From NCBI GenBank assembly GCA_045644465.1, contig JAZRGV010000038.1:1-37889 (forward strand): a DNA stretch of 37,889 nt, in the 5' to 3' direction. The notes below the pieces were generated by a model. It made no database searches and was not told the origin of the DNA. It saw nothing but the letters and a program-made list of their open reading frames with translations. Shown one piece after another: positions 7,997 through 16,389 of the stretch (within the stretch, counting starts at the first letter, position 1; every line of letters begins with the position of its first letter). The position numbers were made by a program, and so were the translations under genes. This DNA is from HGM04593 sp045644465. GTDB lineage: Bacteria > Bacteroidota > Bacteroidia > Bacteroidales > Bacteroidaceae.

Positions 7997-8863
7997 ATGA
8001 ATATACTTGTAACAGGAGCTAAAGGCCAGTTGGGTTGCGAGATGCAACGTTTGGGCGCTGTATCTCCCAATAATTATATTTTTACAGATGTTGCAGAGTT
8101 AGATATCACCGATGCCAATGCGGTAATGAATGCAGTCAAGGTGGCCTCAATTGATGCTATTGTCAACTGCGCAGCTTATACCAATGTCGATAAGGCCGAA
8201 AGTGACGAAGCAACTGCAGAGTTAATAAATGCAACAGCTGTAGGTAACCTTGCACGCGCAATGAAGGAAGTTGGTGGTACGTTGTTTCATGTATCAACCG
8301 ATTATGTGTTCGGTTGTGACGGTAACACTCCGCGTACCGAAGATATGCCTCTGAACCCGTTGGGAGTATATGGCCGCACCAAACTGCATGGTGAACAAGC
8401 TATTCTTGAAAGTGGTTGTAAAGCACTTATTTTCCGTACAGCTTGGTTGTATAGCGAATTTGGCAACAATTTTCTCAAGACAATGATGCGTTTGACATCA
8501 GAAAAGGAACAACTCAATGTCGTTTTTGACCAGGTTGGTACACCTACCTACGCTGGCGACCTTGCTTTGGCTATATTTTCAATAATAGAGGCGGGTGTAT
8601 ATAGTGGAAATGAAGGAATATATCATTTCTCAAATGAGGGTGTATGTTCGTGGTATGATTTTGCCGTTGAGATTGCCGCTGCATCAGGTAATACATCGTG
8701 TCGCATAAACCCATGCCACAGCAGCGAGTTCCCATCGCCTGTAACACGTCCGCCATACTCTGTGCTCGACAAGACAAAGATTAAGAATACATTCGATATT
8801 GATATTCCACATTGGAGAGAATCAATGGAGTATTGTATAAAGAGAATTAAAGCAAACAAATAA
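7997..8863 (+). CDS. rfbD: dTDP-4-dehydrorhamnose reductase RfbD/RmlD
   Basis: The 288-residue protein (ATG 7997; a TTG six bases earlier overlaps rfbC and is less likely) is the short-chain dehydrogenase that reduces dTDP-4-dehydro-L-rhamnose to dTDP-L-rhamnose with NAD(P)H. The Rossmann motif GAKGQLG is at residues 6-12. Other signatures are DAIVNCAAYTNVDKAE, FHVSTDYVFGCDG with the catalytic Thr, YGRTKLHGE with the catalytic Tyr-x-x-x-Lys, FRTAWLYSEFGNNF and VTRPPYSVLDK near the C-terminus. It is tightly packed between rfbC (2-base gap) and rfbB (12-base gap), so the three genes form one operon. Confidence 0.97.
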   Translation: MNILVTGAKGQLGCEMQRLGAVSPNNYIFTDVAELDITDANAVMNAVKVASIDAIVNCAAYTNVDKAESDEATAELINATAVGNLARAMKEVGGTLFHVSTDYVFGCDGNTPRTEDMPLNPLGVYGRTKLHGEQAILESGCKALIFRTAWLYSEFGNNFLKTMMRLTSEKEQLNVVFDQVGTPTYAGDLALAIFSIIEAGVYSGNEGIYHFSNEGVCSWYDFAVEIAAASGNTSCRINPCHSSEFPSPVTRPPYSVLDKTKIKNTFDIDIPHWRESMEYCIKRIKANK

Positions 8864-8875
8864 TATAATAAGGAT

Positions 8876-10012
8876 ATGAAACGTAGTATAATTGTTACCG
8901 GCGGTGCCGGTTTTATAGGTTCGCACGTTGTACGTCTATTTGTCAACAAATACCCCGATTACCATATAATTAATGTCGATAAACTTACTTATGCCGGTAA
9001 TTTGGCCAATTTGAAAGACATTGAGGACAAACCTAACTACACATTCTTCAAGGCAGACATTTGCGATTTTGATGCAATGTATAATCTTATGGTTGAGCAT
9101 AAGGTTGATGGTATCATCCACCTTGCAGCCGAAAGCCACGTTGACCGTTCCATTAAAGATCCATTTACTTTTGCACGTACAAATGTGATGGGAACATTGT
9201 CACTTTTACAGGCAGCAAAGCTCTATTGGGAATCGTTACCCGAGAAATACGAAGGCAAACGTTTCTATCACATCTCAACCGACGAGGTGTATGGTGCGTT
9301 GGAACTAAGCCATCCCGAGGGTATAGAGCCTCCTTTCACAACAACAGCTTCATCGGGTGAGCATCATTTGGCTTATGGCGAGGATTTTTTCTACGAGACA
9401 ACCAAGTACAACCCTCATAGCCCATATTCGGCATCAAAGGCTAGTAGCGACCACTTTGTACGTGCATTCCACGATACATACGGCATGCCTACAATAGTAA
9501 CCAACTGTTCAAATAACTATGGTCCTTACCAGTTCCCAGAGAAACTTATTCCTCTGTTCATAAACAATATTCGCCATCGCAAGCCATTGCCGGTATATGG
9601 TAAAGGTGAGAACGTACGCGACTGGTTGTATGTTGTCGATCATGCACGTGCTATTGATGTTATATTCCATAATGGAAAGATTGCCGATACATACAATATC
9701 GGTGGATTCAACGAATGGAAGAATATTGATATCATTAAAGTGATAATAAAGACCGTTGACCGTATGCTTGGTAACCCAGAGGGTGCATCGCTCGACCTCA
9801 TCACTTATGTTACAGACCGTGCAGGTCATGATTTGCGCTATGCTATCGACTCAACCAAGTTGCAGCGCGAGCTCGGATGGGAACCAAGCTTGCAGTTCGA
9901 AGAGGGTATAGAAAAAACTGTGCAGTGGTATCTCGATAACCAACCTTGGATGGATAACATAACAAGTGGCGAGTACGAGAAATACTATGATGAGATGTAT
10001 AAAGGACGTTGA
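8876..10012 (+). CDS. rfbB: dTDP-glucose 4,6-dehydratase RfbB/RmlB
   Basis: This 378-residue extended SDR enzyme converts dTDP-glucose to dTDP-4-keto-6-deoxyglucose, the second step of rhamnose synthesis. Visible signatures are VTGGAGFIGSHVV (NAD-binding, residues 7-19), DKLTYAGNLANL, IHLAAESHVDRSI, HISTDEVYG (active-site Thr-Asp-Glu), YSASKASSDHFVRA (Tyr-x-x-x-Lys) and TNCSNNYGPYQFPEKLIPL. The protein is slightly longer than E. coli RmlB (361 residues) because of extra sequence around residues 140-170 (LSHPEGIEPPFTTTASSGE), which to my knowledge is common in Bacteroidales versions. It is the last gene of the operon and ends 9 bases before a 28-bp hairpin. Confidence 0.97.
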   Translation: MKRSIIVTGGAGFIGSHVVRLFVNKYPDYHIINVDKLTYAGNLANLKDIEDKPNYTFFKADICDFDAMYNLMVEHKVDGIIHLAAESHVDRSIKDPFTFARTNVMGTLSLLQAAKLYWESLPEKYEGKRFYHISTDEVYGALELSHPEGIEPPFTTTASSGEHHLAYGEDFFYETTKYNPHSPYSASKASSDHFVRAFHDTYGMPTIVTNCSNNYGPYQFPEKLIPLFINNIRHRKPLPVYGKGENVRDWLYVVDHARAIDVIFHNGKIADTYNIGGFNEWKNIDIIKVIIKTVDRMLGNPEGASLDLITYVTDRAGHDLRYAIDSTKLQRELGWEPSLQFEEGIEKTVQWYLDNQPWMDNITSGEYEKYYDEMYKGR

Positions 10013-10021
10013 TTCCTTTAC

Positions 10022-10078
10022 AGACATATACAAGCAAGAGGGCTTCCAATTTGGAAGCCCTCTTGCTTGTATATGTCT
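10022..10078. terminator. Bidirectional terminator between rfbB and the PorT-like gene
   Basis: A perfect 28-bp inverted repeat (10022-10049 with 10051-10078) has almost no loop and is followed on the plus strand by GATTTTT. It sits between two convergent stop codons, so it can serve both; the T run favours the plus strand. Confidence 0.8.
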
Positions 10079-10085
10079 CTGATTT

Positions 10086-10769
10086 TTAGAACAACCTTAT
10101 TGAATAACCCACTCTTGCATATATCGTTTTGTTTGCCGAGCGTCCAAAGTCGTCGGTTTTTGAGTTACCGAAAATATCGGCCAGCGCGTAGTAGTAACGT
10201 CCTTCAATAAAAAAGTTACCAGCCTTTGTTTTCCATTCCACTCCCAAACCACCGGCTATACCATAGTCAAAATTGTTTTCAATTTTTTTGCCGTATATAG
10301 GTCTTAGGCTGGTGGGGCGATTCTCTATGCCCCAATCTCCAATGTAATACTCCTTGTCGTTAAGGTAAAAGCCAAACTGAGGGCCAAGATTTAGGAAAAA
10401 TTGCAAGCCTCGTTCTTCTTTTCCCCATGACAGATGCGCGAAGAGTGGTATCTCAACATAGTTCATCACTCTGCGGTAGCTATTGTCTGTGCCATTATCG
10501 AAATCCTCTTCCCAACCACGCTGTGCAAAGTTAACTTCTATCTGTGTAGCACAAATCATGCTGAAGTATTTTTCGCTTGTGTAGCGCAGGTTCAATCCGC
10601 CACCCCAACCATTGAGGAACTTTTGTCGTATTGATGGCTGGAATTCCATACTGTTGATATGCATTCCACCTGCTACGCCAACCTCAAATCTGCTTCGTGG
10701 TTCTTCAACCTGTGCTTTTGCGCATGTCAGCGATAACAGAATTAATATTATCGATGCAATTTTCTTCAT
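10086..10769 (-). CDS. PorT-like outer membrane beta-barrel protein
   Basis: This 227-residue protein has a signal peptide (MKKIASIILILLSLTCAKAQ, 1-20). The rest is strand-rich with alternating patterns typical of small barrels: RFEVGVAGGMHINSMEF, GWGGGLNLRYTS, NYVEIPLFAHLSWG, LQFFLNLGPQFGFYL, FDYGIAGGLGVEWKTKAG and NFFIEGRYYYALADIF. It ends in the aromatic strand YARVGYSIRLF, as expected for insertion by the BAM machinery. The pattern matches the PorT/OMP_b-brl_2 family of Bacteroidetes. Its ATG overlaps the stop of the LysM/PBP-fold gene by four bases (10766-10769), which implies translational coupling and joint function in the envelope. Specific role not known. Confidence 0.85.
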   Translation of the reverse strand: MKKIASIILILLSLTCAKAQVEEPRSRFEVGVAGGMHINSMEFQPSIRQKFLNGWGGGLNLRYTSEKYFSMICATQIEVNFAQRGWEEDFDNGTDNSYRRVMNYVEIPLFAHLSWGKEERGLQFFLNLGPQFGFYLNDKEYYIGDWGIENRPTSLRPIYGKKIENNFDYGIAGGLGVEWKTKAGNFFIEGRYYYALADIFGNSKTDDFGRSANKTIYARVGYSIRLF

Positions 10770-12583
10770 TCCTCGAAGTCAATCTTTTCAATCCTATAGT
10801 CAGGAGTATAGTGTATAAAATTGATTTTTTTGTTTATCATCGCACCGTTCTTTAACCTTTCAAAAAAGAAACCGGTCTGTATGGGTGTATATTTTAGCTC
10901 GTTGATCTTTTCGGAGAGTTCTTCACCGTATATGCTTGTAGCAAGCAGGAAGAAGTATCCGGTGTCATATCCCAACATTCCATATCTTGGGTAAATGTTC
11001 TGTATGCTGCAGTTATAGCGTTTGATATACTCTTCCTGGAACTGTGTTATTTCGGGGATAGAATAGTGACTATAGAATGTTGCATAGAAGAATGTCTCAA
11101 CCTCGTACATCTGTTCGCGTGTGTCCTTTGCATATATCTGCCACTCAGGATATCCGAATAGTTTGTAGTCGGGAATGTTGAGTGAGTCTATCATGTCGGC
11201 CTGTTGCAGTGTAGGCAACAGAGTGTTTAGTGTAGCAGCCGATGATGATGTAGGTATTATAATGTTTTCCTTGTCTTCGCGCAAGAATTCCTTCAGTGTG
11301 ATGAGTGTTGTCTCGGGGGTAGTCAAATTGTAGAGTGGAATTGTTCTGTTGGGTACAGAATTTATGTCAAGCTCGTTTGTAAGCTTGGTGATGAACTCCT
11401 TCTTGTTGCTCTTCTCTTCCTCATTTTCAACAAAAATCACATTGGCGTTGGGGAACGATTTCATAAAGTGTTTTTTTACCTCAGGGATAAGGTAGGACTG
11501 CAGAATATTTACACAATATACCATGGGGTTGCGGTATATCTCGTTCTCCTTGTTTGTGAACGGTATCACCAACGGAATATTTTTTTCATATGCGAATTTT
11601 GCCAACTCCTTGTTGTGCTTGGGGTACATCGCACCAATGATAAGCTCCATATTGTCGAGGGCACCGCTCGAAAGCAACTCGTTCAAACTGTTCTCCTGTG
11701 GCCCCGAGTCGTACGTGTTTATCTCGAAAGAGTATCCTACCTCTTTTAGTTTTTCAACAGCCATAAGGAATCCCTGATAGTATTCAATCATACGTCCTTG
11801 TTCGCTTGGAGCATAGCTGTCGAGCAAGAATGGCAACACAATGGCTACTTTTAATATTCCATCGTTATAATCTTTTTTTGTTGGTATAGATGTAATGGTT
11901 GTGCTGTATATCTCTTTGTTTTCCTCTTTAACAACCTTGTCAGCATCCTGTTTGCTCTTTGCAGGTATGGTGATAATCATCTTCTTTTTCAAACCGTTCT
12001 TCTTCAGCTCGGGGTTTGCCGCAATAATGTCGGCTGTCTCAACACCGTGCGCTTTGGCAATGCTGTATATGGTTTCGCCTTTCTTTACTTTGTACTTTAT
12101 GCTGCCATCCTCAACTTCAAGTTTTTCCTCTTCAATAACAGGTTTCTCCACTTCTTTGATTACAGCGGTTCTTGGTATGCAAATAGTTTCTCCAACTCGG
12201 AAGTTTGATGTTGATAGTCCGGGGTTTGCATCGCATATCTCTTGTGTGGTTATGCCATAGAGCTTACTCAATCTGTACAAAGTCTCTCCGCTCTGTATGG
12301 TGTGCTGCAATGAGCCGTCGTTGTTCTTTTTTACAACAACTTTTTTCTCGTTATCGTTTGAGTTGTTTGGAATTCTCAACTGCTGTCCTACAGAAAGCGT
12401 TATCGCGCTCTCCGGGTTCATCTTTACTATATCCTCAACCGTTGTATCATAAAGTTTGGATATAGAGTAGAGTGTCTGCCCCTTGCTTACAGTATGAGTG
12501 ATGACATTGTTCTCCTGTGCATTGATATTCAAGGATACAAATAGTATAATCAGTAGTGAAAATATCTGTTTTAGATGTGCCAT
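10766..12583 (-). CDS. LysM-repeat protein with type 1 periplasmic-binding-protein-like domain
   Basis: From ATG 12583 the product is 605 residues with a signal peptide ending at NAQ (about residue 23). Three LysM peptidoglycan-binding modules follow at about 28-72, 92-137 and 161-207, each with a form of HTVSKGQTLYSISKLY and a terminal IP. After a charged linker, residues 243 to about 600 resemble an ABC-type amino-acid-binding fold: VAIVLPFLLDSY, EYYQGFLMAVEKL, MELIIGAMYPKHN, NIPLVIPFTNKENEIYRNP and YGMLGYDTGYFFLLATSIYG. No transporter genes are adjacent, so it is more likely a structural or sensing envelope protein anchored to peptidoglycan, loosely reminiscent of LpoA, than a transport receptor. 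A TTG-initiated extension of 65 residues is not credible because it covers the promoter region and hides the signal peptide. It is coupled to the PorT-like gene. Confidence 0.85.
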   Translation of the reverse strand: MAHLKQIFSLLIILFVSLNINAQENNVITHTVSKGQTLYSISKLYDTTVEDIVKMNPESAITLSVGQQLRIPNNSNDNEKKVVVKKNNDGSLQHTIQSGETLYRLSKLYGITTQEICDANPGLSTSNFRVGETICIPRTAVIKEVEKPVIEEEKLEVEDGSIKYKVKKGETIYSIAKAHGVETADIIAANPELKKNGLKKKMIITIPAKSKQDADKVVKEENKEIYSTTITSIPTKKDYNDGILKVAIVLPFLLDSYAPSEQGRMIEYYQGFLMAVEKLKEVGYSFEINTYDSGPQENSLNELLSSGALDNMELIIGAMYPKHNKELAKFAYEKNIPLVIPFTNKENEIYRNPMVYCVNILQSYLIPEVKKHFMKSFPNANVIFVENEEEKSNKKEFITKLTNELDINSVPNRTIPLYNLTTPETTLITLKEFLREDKENIIIPTSSSAATLNTLLPTLQQADMIDSLNIPDYKLFGYPEWQIYAKDTREQMYEVETFFYATFYSHYSIPEITQFQEEYIKRYNCSIQNIYPRYGMLGYDTGYFFLLATSIYGEELSEKINELKYTPIQTGFFFERLKNGAMINKKINFIHYTPDYRIEKIDFEE

Positions 12584-12619
12584 GTTGCGATTTTCTTCTT
12601 TATTATTCCTATTATCTTG

Positions 12620-12627
12620 CGAAGATA
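12620..12627 (-). promoter_or_regulatory. Possible -7 box of the LysM/PorT-like operon
   Basis: TATCTTCG on the minus strand is one mismatch from TAnnTTTG and lies 36 bases upstream of ATG 12583. No -33 element is apparent. Confidence 0.3.
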
Positions 12628-12733
12628 CAATTTTTATGCCGAATATTGAAAGTCCCGATGCGAAAAGTTGGTCCATATATTCGTCGATTATTACAAATGT
12701 CGTTAAAACCGATGAAATATCATATCTATTTAT

Positions 12734-12741
12734 TATTTTTG
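12734..12741 (+). promoter_or_regulatory. -7 box of the CHU_C gene
   Basis: TATTTTTG exactly matches TAnnTTTG and lies 37 bases before the ATG at 12779. No clear TTG is found at the expected distance. Its position argues against the earlier in-frame ATG at 12743. Confidence 0.5.
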
Positions 12742-12778
12742 TATGAGAAATATATTTAAAAATCGAAACAGAATTCAT

Positions 12779-13498
12779 ATGAGAAGATATATATTGTCGT
12801 TTTTGTTCTTAGTAGCCGCATTAACGCTCTCGGCACAGACAATAGCTCCTGTACCCACAGCGTACGTTACTGATGCAAAAGGCGAAGAGACAGAACTTGC
12901 TACCGGTGACGATTTCTCTGGAGAGGCTCCTGTTACAGTAAAACTTTCGGCCAATGCCGATGAAGCTGAAGGCTTTTCACTTGTTGTAGTATGGACATTC
13001 ACACGCGAGGGCGAGCTGGAACCATATCTCACACGTTATGATGCCGATGTGGAAATTGCTATAGAGCGTAGCGGAACAACAATAATACAACCAAAGATAA
13101 CATATACCTCAACTGCCAACAGCGAAATTTTTTGGGAATATGGTGCCGAAGTCTATGAGCCGTTCAGCATCATACTTGCCGAGTCATCGCTCGATGTTCC
13201 CAATGCTTTTTCTCCTAATGGAGATGGTATAAATGACTATTTTAATGTTTATAATGCCAAGTCGTTGGTGTCGTTCAACGCAGCGATATTCAACCGTTGG
13301 GGGCAAAAACTCTATTCATGGGGGTTGGACCAACTTGGTTGTGATGATTGCGGTTGGGACGGAACATATAACGGCAAGCCTGTAAAGGCAGGCGTATATT
13401 TCGTTGTGGTAAAGGCGAAGGGTGCCGATGGCATAGAATATGAATTCCGCAAAGCAGTGAATCTTTTGCGCGGATATAACGAGGATCCAAGTAATTAA
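12779..13498 (+). CDS. Secreted protein with T9SS type B (CHU_C) sorting domain
   Basis: The 239-residue product from ATG 12779 has a signal peptide ending LTLSAQ (1-20). Residues 24-135 form a strand-rich domain of unknown function that resembles PKD/Ig-like segments (SLVVVWTFTREGELEPYLTRYD). Residues 137-232 are a gliding-motility-associated C-terminal domain: VPNAFSPNGDGINDYFNVYN, AAIFNRWGQKLYSW, GWDGTYNGKPVKAGVYFVVV and RKAVNLLRG. This domain is a recognised type IX secretion signal (type B), so the protein is probably moved across the outer membrane and may stay at the surface. It is unusually short for a CHU_C protein. The gap to uvrA is only 11 bases, so the two are probably co-transcribed. 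The ATG at 12743 was rejected because it hides the signal peptide and lies at the predicted transcription start. Confidence 0.88.
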   Translation: MRRYILSFLFLVAALTLSAQTIAPVPTAYVTDAKGEETELATGDDFSGEAPVTVKLSANADEAEGFSLVVVWTFTREGELEPYLTRYDADVEIAIERSGTTIIQPKITYTSTANSEIFWEYGAEVYEPFSIILAESSLDVPNAFSPNGDGINDYFNVYNAKSLVSFNAAIFNRWGQKLYSWGLDQLGCDDCGWDGTYNGKPVKAGVYFVVVKAKGADGIEYEFRKAVNLLRGYNEDPSN

Positions 13499-13509
13499 TT
13501 TGTTGAGAC

Positions 13510-16335
13510 GTGGATGTAGAAAAAGGAAAAATAGAGGTATATGGCGCTCGTGTGCATAACCTCAAGAATGTAGATGTGGAGATTCCGCACGATTCGTTGA
13601 CGGTGATAACCGGTCTCAGTGGCAGTGGTAAGTCGTCATTGGCTTTCGATACAATTTTTGCGGAGGGGCAGCGACGTTATCTCGAAACATTCTCAACCTA
13701 TGCGCGTAACTTTTTGGGTGGCATGGAACGTCCCGATGTCGATAAGATAACAGGCCTAAGTCCTGTCATATCCATTGAGCAGAAGACCACAAACAAGAAT
13801 CCGCGTTCAACTGTTGGTACAACTACCGAGATTTATGACTATCTGCGTCTGCTCTTTTCACGAGCAGCTGATGCTTACTCCTATCTGTCAGGAGAGCGAA
13901 TGGTGAAATATACCGAAGAGAAGATATTGCAGTTGTTGCTCGACGAATATGACGGCAAGCGCATATACATGCTTGCACCTCTTGTGAAAGGCCGTAAAGG
14001 ACACTACAAAGAACTCTTCGAGCAGATGATGCGCAAAGGGTATCTCAATGTGCGTATCGACGGTGAGATGTGTGAGATGGCATCTGGTATGATGCTTGAA
14101 CGATACAAGATACACGACATTGAGGTTGTTGTTGACAAACTTGTTGTCGATGCCAAGGATACACAACGTCTCAAACAGAGCCTTGCCACCACAATGGCCC
14201 AAGGTCATGGACTCGTGATGATAATGGAGATGCCGTCTGGCAACATACGTTACTATAGTAAGCATCTTATGTGTCCGGTAACAGGCTTATCCTACAAAGA
14301 ACCCGATCCTCATAACTTCTCATTCAATTCACCACAAGGATTCTGTCCCAAATGTAAAGGTTTGGGAGTGGTTAGTTGTGTCGATGTGGATAAGGTTGTT
14401 CCCGACCGTACATTGTCGGTGTATGATGGTGCATTGGTACCGCTTGGGAAATATCGTCGTTCATCAATATTCCAGCAGATAGAGGCTGTTCTTCAACGTT
14501 ACGATGCCGACCTAAAGACACCTGTTGAGGAGCTTCCCGAAGAGGCGATCGACGAGATTCTTTACGGCTCTCCCGTACCATTAAAGTTGAATAGTTCTTC
14601 CGAGATGTTCTACGATAGCATTTCCACCTACGATGGTCTTGTAAAATATATACAGTTACAAAAAGATACCGGCGTCTCGGCCAAGGAATTGCGTTGGGCC
14701 GAACAGTTCTCGGCTATGCAGACATGCCCGGAATGTGGAGGCGCACGTCTTAACAAAGAGGCATTGCACTATCGTTTGAATGGAAAGAATATTCACGAAC
14801 TGGCATCGATGGATCTCTCGCAGTTGCAAGAGTGGCTCACTGCGCTTGATGAGCATCTGACCGACAAACAACGTTCTATAGCAGTTGAGATTGTAAAAGA
14901 AATTCAGTCTCGTATTGGATTCCTACTTGATGTAGGACTTGGTTATCTCTCGCTTAACCGTGCATCAGCATCATTGTCGGGTGGTGAAGGGCAACGAATA
15001 CGCCTTGCCACTCAGGTTGGCTCACAATTAGTAAACGTCTTTTATATTCTTGACGAGCCTAGTATTGGTCTTCATCCTCGCGATAACGATAGGCTTATAA
15101 ACTCACTCAAGTCGTTGCGCGACCTTGGCAACACAGTTATTGTTGTGGAGCATGATCGCGATATTATGCTTGCTGCCGACCATGTCATCGACCTTGGTCC
15201 AAAGGCTGGACGTAAAGGCGGTGAGATTGTCTTTTCGGGTACACCGCAACAGATGTTACAAGGGAATACCATGACGGCGCGTTACCTCAACGGAGAAGAG
15301 AGAATAGAGGTTCCTGCCGAGCGTCGCCCGGGTAACGGTAAGTCAATAAAGATATTCGGAGCAAAAGGAAATAACCTAAAGAATGTCGATGTGGAGTTTC
15401 CGCTTGGAAAACTTATATGTGTTACAGGAGTGTCAGGTGGTGGTAAGTCATCACTTATAAATAATACTCTGCAACCTATTCTTGCCAAACATTTCTATCA
15501 TGCTTTGCGTGAGCCGCTGCCTTACGACAGCATAGAGGGTATAGAAAATATCGACAAGATTGTCGATGTAGATCAGTCGCCTTTAGGCCGCACTCCACGT
15601 TCCAATCCTGCAACCTACACAGGTGTCTTTTCCGACATCCGTAATCTCTTTGTTGATTTGCCCGAGGCTAAGATAAGAGGTTACAAGCCCGGACGTTTCT
15701 CATTTAACGTAACAGGTGGACGATGCGAAGAGTGTGCTGGAAGTGGATACAAGACGCTAGAGATGAATTTCTTGCCCGATGTGATGGTGCCATGCGAAGT
15801 TTGTCATGGCAAACGATACAATCGCGAAACATTGGAGGTACGTTATAAAGGAAAGTCTATAGCCGATGTACTCGATATGACAATCAATATGGCTGTCGAA
15901 TTCTTTGAAAATGTACCGGTGATATTGAACAAGATAAAGGTGTTGCAGGAGGTGGGTCTTGGATATATAAAACTGGGGCAACCATCGACAACCCTTTCCG
16001 GTGGTGAGAGCCAGCGAGTAAAACTTGCGACAGAACTTGCCAAACGCGATACTGGCAAGACTCTTTATCTTCTCGACGAGCCTACCACAGGCCTTCACTT
16101 CGAGGATATACGTGTACTGATGAATGTGATAAACCGTCTTGTCGATAAAGGCAACACCGTTGTAATAATTGAGCACAACCTCGATGTTATAAAGATGGCC
16201 GATTACATAATTGACATGGGCCCTGAAGGTGGTCGTGACGGCGGTGTGGTTATGGCAACCGGCACCCCCGAGGAGATTGTTGCCAAAGGAGTAGGGCACA
16301 CAGCTCCCTATTTGGCAAAGGAACTTGGAATGTGA
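13510..16335 (+). CDS. uvrA: UvrABC excinuclease subunit A
   Basis: This 941-residue protein is UvrA, the damage-recognition ATPase of nucleotide excision repair. The first ATP site has GLSGSGKSSLAFDT (about residues 35-48) and the signature SLSGGEGQRIRLA. The second has GVSGGGKSSL (about 640-649) and TLSGGESQRVKLA, with LLDEPTTGLH. The UvrA-specific QRRYLETFSTYARNFLG is present. The second zinc module is intact (C739, C742, C762, C765). The first has C255, C279 and C282 but Thr at 258 where the second Cys is expected (CPVTG). The start is GTG at 13510; no ATG occurs before the conserved IEVYGARVHNLKN region. It follows the CHU_C gene by 11 bases and ends at the terminator 16348-16389. Confidence 0.97.
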   Translation: MDVEKGKIEVYGARVHNLKNVDVEIPHDSLTVITGLSGSGKSSLAFDTIFAEGQRRYLETFSTYARNFLGGMERPDVDKITGLSPVISIEQKTTNKNPRSTVGTTTEIYDYLRLLFSRAADAYSYLSGERMVKYTEEKILQLLLDEYDGKRIYMLAPLVKGRKGHYKELFEQMMRKGYLNVRIDGEMCEMASGMMLERYKIHDIEVVVDKLVVDAKDTQRLKQSLATTMAQGHGLVMIMEMPSGNIRYYSKHLMCPVTGLSYKEPDPHNFSFNSPQGFCPKCKGLGVVSCVDVDKVVPDRTLSVYDGALVPLGKYRRSSIFQQIEAVLQRYDADLKTPVEELPEEAIDEILYGSPVPLKLNSSSEMFYDSISTYDGLVKYIQLQKDTGVSAKELRWAEQFSAMQTCPECGGARLNKEALHYRLNGKNIHELASMDLSQLQEWLTALDEHLTDKQRSIAVEIVKEIQSRIGFLLDVGLGYLSLNRASASLSGGEGQRIRLATQVGSQLVNVFYILDEPSIGLHPRDNDRLINSLKSLRDLGNTVIVVEHDRDIMLAADHVIDLGPKAGRKGGEIVFSGTPQQMLQGNTMTARYLNGEERIEVPAERRPGNGKSIKIFGAKGNNLKNVDVEFPLGKLICVTGVSGGGKSSLINNTLQPILAKHFYHALREPLPYDSIEGIENIDKIVDVDQSPLGRTPRSNPATYTGVFSDIRNLFVDLPEAKIRGYKPGRFSFNVTGGRCEECAGSGYKTLEMNFLPDVMVPCEVCHGKRYNRETLEVRYKGKSIADVLDMTINMAVEFFENVPVILNKIKVLQEVGLGYIKLGQPSTTLSGGESQRVKLATELAKRDTGKTLYLLDEPTTGLHFEDIRVLMNVINRLVDKGNTVVIIEHNLDVIKMADYIIDMGPEGGRDGGVVMATGTPEEIVAKGVGHTAPYLAKELGM

Positions 16336-16347
16336 AAATAAATATTA

Positions 16348-16389
16348 ATATAACAAAAAAGACAGCCAAAGCTGTCTTTTTTGTTATAT
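16348..16389. terminator. Bidirectional terminator between uvrA and the S41 protease gene
   Basis: An inverted repeat of 19 bp (16348-16366 with 16371-16389) around the core GACAGC-CAAA-GCTGTC has A6 and T6 on either side. The stop codon of the minus-strand protease gene (16384-16386) lies inside the stem. Confidence 0.9.

Noticed and set aside
10766..12778. Extended start for the LysM gene at 12778
   Set aside because: The extra 65 residues cross the putative promoter and overlap the divergent CHU_C gene start; ATG 12583 gives a proper signal peptide.
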